NCBI RefSeq assembly: GCF_963675905.1
Contig: NZ_OY780936.1
Coordinates: forward strand, 2,427,946 to 2,491,945
Source: an uncultured Bacteroides sp.
GTDB taxonomy: Bacteria; Bacteroidota; Bacteroidia; Bacteroidales; Bacteroidaceae
DNA length: 64,000 bases
Direction: 5' to 3'
Shown here: positions 60,974 through 64,000 of the stretch, in pieces
Layout of the letters: each line of letters opens with the position of its first letter
Position numbering within the stretch: position 1 is the stretch's first letter
The notes under the pieces: model-generated
Seen by the model: only the letters and a program-made list of their open reading frames with translations
The model's database searches: none
What the model was told of the DNA's origin: nothing
Program-made: the position numbers and the translations under genes

Positions 60974-60978
60974 AATAT

Positions 60979-61380
60979 ATGAGTCTGAAACATAAAGATT
61001 ACAAAGAAGCAAATATGCGCTTTCTGGAAGAGAACCTGAACGAAGAAGGAGTAATGGAATTGCCTTGCGGTGTGCAGTACAAAGTGATATTACAAGGAAA
61101 AGGACCAGTGCCTACAACTAAAAGTATGGTGAAAGTTCACTATAAAGGTACCCTGATTGACGGAACGGTATTTGATGATTCTTTTAGCAGAAAGAGACCG
61201 GAATCATTTCGTGTGAATGAGGTTATTACTGGTTGGCAGGAAGCTTTGCAGGCTATGCCTCTTGGTTCGCGCTGGATGATTTATATTCCGTACGTACTTG
61301 GATACGGAACCAGGGCGGCAGGGAAAATAAAACCCTACTCTACCCTGATTTTTGAAGTGGAACTGCTAGGGGTTAAATAA
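60979..61380 (+). CDS. FKBP-type peptidyl-prolyl isomerase
   Basis: A 133-residue cytoplasmic FKBP. It has VKVHYKGTLIDGTVFDDSF, VITGWQEALQAMPLGSRWMIYIP and a YSTLIFEVELL ending, with the conserved Tyr, Asp, Trp and Ile of the active site. No signal peptide is present. It starts 5 bases after hipT and so is probably read through from the hip promoter as well as any of its own. Confidence 0.92.
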   Translation: MSLKHKDYKEANMRFLEENLNEEGVMELPCGVQYKVILQGKGPVPTTKSMVKVHYKGTLIDGTVFDDSFSRKRPESFRVNEVITGWQEALQAMPLGSRWMIYIPYVLGYGTRAAGKIKPYSTLIFEVELLGVK

Positions 61381-61390
61381 CCCCTGGCGT

Positions 61391-61906
61391 TTATCTGAAT
61401 TCTTTCCTAAGCTGTTCTACCCAGTCGTGAACTCGTTTTTCTATTTGTTCCGGCTGATTTTCAACATCTAGTGCCAGACCAAGAAACTTCCCTTCTTTTA
61501 GTGCCTGAGAGTTATTAAATGAATACCCCTCGGCAGAGGTGTGCCCCACGAGTTGAGCTCCAGCTGTTTCAAATGCCTCGGCCAGGAGCCCTATTCCATC
61601 TACAAAATTATCGGGATAGTTTACCTGATCTCCCAGACCGAAGATGGCTACTTTTTTATCCTGAAGTTCAAGTGATGTAAGCTCGGGTATTATCTCGTCC
61701 CAATAGGTGGGTAGTTCGCCATCGAACCAGGTTGAAGTACCTACTATCAGATAGCTGTAAGCGAGGAACTCTTCTTTCCATGCACTCTCGATAGGAACAA
61801 TATCCAGATCTTCTTTGCCAAATGCAGCTTGTATCTGCTGCGCTATTGCGGCTGTTTTCTTAGTGCTTGTTCCATAAAATAATCCAATCTTTCTCATTGC
61901 AAACAT
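61391..61906 (-). CDS. flavodoxin
   Basis: A 171-residue long-chain flavodoxin. The FMN phosphate loop is FYGTSTKKTA and ring-binding loops are STWFDGELPTYWD and GLGDQVNYPDNFVDG. A Met three codons in (MRKIGLFYG, 61897) is an equally likely start. It lies 9 bases after the E1 gene. It transfers electrons in place of ferredoxin under iron limitation. Confidence 0.92.
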   Translation of the reverse strand: MFAMRKIGLFYGTSTKKTAAIAQQIQAAFGKEDLDIVPIESAWKEEFLAYSYLIVGTSTWFDGELPTYWDEIIPELTSLELQDKKVAIFGLGDQVNYPDNFVDGIGLLAEAFETAGAQLVGHTSAEGYSFNNSQALKEGKFLGLALDVENQPEQIEKRVHDWVEQLRKEFR

Positions 61907-61915
61907 CTTTAATTG

Positions 61916-63949
61916 TTAGTATTCCAGTAAACTTTTGGCTGCCTTGTAAATGCGTTCCTCACCTGGAAGAATAGCTTTTTCAAAATTAGGATGAAAACCT
62001 ACAGGGGTGAAAATTGAACCAACCCGCTGAACGGGGGCATCGAGATAACGGAACATATCCTCGCCTATCATTGCTGCTATTTCGGCACCGAATCCTGAAA
62101 AGACTTTGTCTTCATGCACTATCAGTGCTTTGCTGGTTTTCTTCACTGATTCAAAAATGGCTTCTTTATCAAGAGGAATAAGTGAACGGAGATCGATGAC
62201 TTCAACATTCCAACCGGATTCTTTTGCCAGGCGATCGGCCACGGTAAGACAGAAATGGGTAGTGTTACCATAGGTGATAATACTGAGGTCTGTTCCTTCC
62301 CGACGAATACGCGCCTTCCCGAATGGTACTTCAAAATCATCGGGCACCACAGTTGCTGCCTCCACTGCATTATACTGTGCTTTGGGTTCCAGATAGAGGG
62401 TGAATCCTTTTGATCGCATGCTGGTTCGTAACAATCCTGCTGCATCATCGGCAAAAGAAGGATAGACTATGCGTGCACCCGGAAGTGTGGTCAACGCGCC
62501 CTCCAAAGTTTGTGAATGATAAAGTCCTCCGCCAATATATCCTCCCGAAGCTAGACGTAACGTTATATTTGGTACGAACTGTCCGTTGCTTCGCCAGTAT
62601 TCGTGTGTACACTCCACATATTGCTCTACTGCCGGCCAGAAATAATCGGCAAACTCGGCTCCCTCAATAACAATTCGTATTTTAGGATCGAAGCGGCTCA
62701 TGCCATTGGCAGTTCCCACGATATAATCCTCTGCAATGGGTGCATTGAAAACTCTTTTAACGCCGAACTCCTGCTGCATTCCTTTGGTTACATTAAACAC
62801 CCCGCCTTTGTCTTTATTAGCCACATCCTGTCCCCAGAGAAAGGTATCGGGATTGTGTCTGAATTCAGCCTTCAATGTTTCATTGATAGCTGTAACCATA
62901 TTCTTCTTCTCTCCTTCCTGGTTATGGGTTCCGTCAACATAGACTTGTGGTTTATATGGCTCGGGAAGAACATAATCGAGTACTGTAGAAGCGTCAGGAT
63001 CGGGTGCTGCAATGGCTTTCTTATTGGCGGAACTCAATTCTTTCTTTGCCTCTTCTTCTATTTTCTTTAGTTCATCTTCAGTGAATCGTTCGTAGCGCAA
63101 CAACATTCTCCTGAATTTCTGTAGCGGATCGGCCGCCTTAACGTATGCAAGTTCATCTTCATCACGATACAGGGTGTGCTTATCTGAATTAGAGTGTGAG
63201 CCAATACGTACACAGTTGGCATGAACAATAACCGGATTATGCTTTGTAATTGCATGTTCGCGGGCTTCGGCCATAGCATTCATGGAATCGAACACATCTT
63301 TGCCGTTGCAGTAGATGATTTTAAGATTCTTGAACCCGGAAAAATTAGCAGCAACCTTTGGATTGGATGTCTGGTCTTTTTTAGGAACAGATATTCCAAA
63401 TCCGTTATCTTCTATTACAAAGATAACCGGCAACTGTTCCGTACTTGCCCCATTGATTGCTTCGTAAACAAACCCTTCGGATACGGAAGATTCACCGTGA
63501 GAGGCTATAACTACTCCTTTATGTCCATAGTAGGCCATGCCGCGGGCTACTCCTACTGCATGAAGATCCTGGGTTGCAGTAGCCGATGAGATATTTTCAA
63601 TATTCCATTCCATCTTGGCAAAATGATTGGACATATGACGTCCACCACTTGTTAAGTCGGTTGCTTTGGAGAGTCCGTTAAGGATAATTTCTTCGGCAGT
63701 CATTCCGGCAGAAAGGGCGGCAAGCAAGTCACGGTAATAGGGGAAGAAGAAATCTTCTCCTCTGGTAAAGACTTGTCCCATGGCAAGTTGTATACCGTCA
63801 TGCCCGGCATAGGGGGCATGAAACGACCAGCCCAATGATTGCAGCAAATAAGCTGGTGCTTTCTCGTCGATCATGCGACCAAGTGTCATGAGGTAATACC
63901 ACTTTCTCAGTGTCTCTTTATTTGTGGTTTTTATATCGTACTTTTTCAT
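61916..63949 (-). CDS. fused alpha/beta E1 of a 2-oxoacid dehydrogenase
   Basis: A 677-residue protein, starting at the ATG giving MKKYDIKTTNKE; the longer frame to 63994 runs on to the edge of the window. The N-terminal ~340 residues are an E1 alpha unit (thiamine pyrophosphate region GESSVSEGFVYEAING, then VIEDNGFGIS). The C-terminal ~320 residues are the E1 beta transketolase unit (RLASGGYIGGGLYHSQTLE and VIDLRSLIPLD). It catalyses decarboxylation of branched-chain or pyruvate-type 2-oxoacids. E2 and E3 genes are not in the window and may lie upstream. Confidence 0.92.
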   Translation of the reverse strand: MKKYDIKTTNKETLRKWYYLMTLGRMIDEKAPAYLLQSLGWSFHAPYAGHDGIQLAMGQVFTRGEDFFFPYYRDLLAALSAGMTAEEIILNGLSKATDLTSGGRHMSNHFAKMEWNIENISSATATQDLHAVGVARGMAYYGHKGVVIASHGESSVSEGFVYEAINGASTEQLPVIFVIEDNGFGISVPKKDQTSNPKVAANFSGFKNLKIIYCNGKDVFDSMNAMAEAREHAITKHNPVIVHANCVRIGSHSNSDKHTLYRDEDELAYVKAADPLQKFRRMLLRYERFTEDELKKIEEEAKKELSSANKKAIAAPDPDASTVLDYVLPEPYKPQVYVDGTHNQEGEKKNMVTAINETLKAEFRHNPDTFLWGQDVANKDKGGVFNVTKGMQQEFGVKRVFNAPIAEDYIVGTANGMSRFDPKIRIVIEGAEFADYFWPAVEQYVECTHEYWRSNGQFVPNITLRLASGGYIGGGLYHSQTLEGALTTLPGARIVYPSFADDAAGLLRTSMRSKGFTLYLEPKAQYNAVEAATVVPDDFEVPFGKARIRREGTDLSIITYGNTTHFCLTVADRLAKESGWNVEVIDLRSLIPLDKEAIFESVKKTSKALIVHEDKVFSGFGAEIAAMIGEDMFRYLDAPVQRVGSIFTPVGFHPNFEKAILPGEERIYKAAKSLLEY

Positions 63950-64000
63950 ACTTTGTCTTTTTAAGTGTTTTGAACTATCCGTTCCAGTTCTCAAGGTAAT

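Noticed and set aside
42094..61000. A complete integrative element or prophage
   Set aside because: No integrase, transposase, relaxase, structural phage gene or tRNA target is seen; only repeats and cargo-like genes.
1..64000. CRISPR arrays, rRNA or riboswitches
   Set aside because: No regularly spaced identical repeats, no rRNA stretches, and no riboswitch core recognised by eye on either strand.

Overview
The window is AT-rich chromosomal DNA of a member of the Bacteroidales, most likely Bacteroides or a close relative. Signs are a SusC/SusD fructan locus with a hybrid two-component sensor, lipoproteins with Bacteroidetes-type surface-export residues, many -7 boxes of the Bacteroidetes form TAnnTTTG, ThrE-type YjjP/YjjB exporters, a VirE-type primase/helicase gene and a fused 2-oxoacid dehydrogenase E1. 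I see no rRNA, tRNA, CRISPR array, transposase or integrase.

0-15.7 kb: a complete fructan utilisation locus with the gene content of the B. thetaiotaomicron levan locus (BT1754-BT1765): a minus-strand surface operon (susC, susD, a SusE-position glycan-binding lipoprotein, a GH32 lipoprotein), a divergent operon (GH32 exo-enzyme, sugar importer, fructokinase) and the HTCS regulator with its periplasmic-binding-protein sensor. A ~125-bp repeat lies at each outer edge of this locus.

15.7-24.7 kb: a lipid operon (a FakA-FakB fusion, a DUF1295 membrane protein, plsY) with a divergent plsC; two mini-ferredoxins; a PAS-LuxR regulator; a J-domain-like protein; a secreted glycogen-binding-domain protein; an SDR enzyme.

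24.7-41.8 kb: redox and Fe-S stress functions. A minus-strand operon (ric/scdA, mini-ferredoxin, hemerythrin) lies divergent to a Crp/Fnr regulator. Further on come pirin and doxX, AraC and LysR regulators, a YjjPB exporter operon with two tiny membrane proteins, a TonB receptor / aldo-keto reductase / NapHG-like ferredoxin operon, hcp, and a 59-residue Bfd-like protein. Two of these promoters share a Crp/Fnr-type palindrome at exactly the same distance from the -7 box.

42-61 kb: an accessory, defence-rich region. It holds McrBC with an EVE-like insertion, a VirE-type primase/helicase, a lipoprotein plus two-TM-protein pair that looks like toxin and immunity, a metallophosphoesterase, a ZapA-like/HTH protein, a PD-(D/E)XK nuclease overlapping an RNase J-like metallo-beta-lactamase nuclease, a PLD-helicase-DUF3427 protein, and a HipBST toxin-antitoxin operon with three evenly spaced operators. 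GTGAGGGAT repeats are scattered through it, and a broken copy of the helicase 3' end forms a direct repeat bracketing the 51.0-56.3 kb segment.

61-64 kb: core genes again (FKBP isomerase, flavodoxin, E1). The strongest candidates for something undescribed are the nuclease pair at 52.98-55.18 kb, the lipoprotein pair at 50.1-50.9 kb and the repeat-bracketed cassette that contains the nuclease pair.
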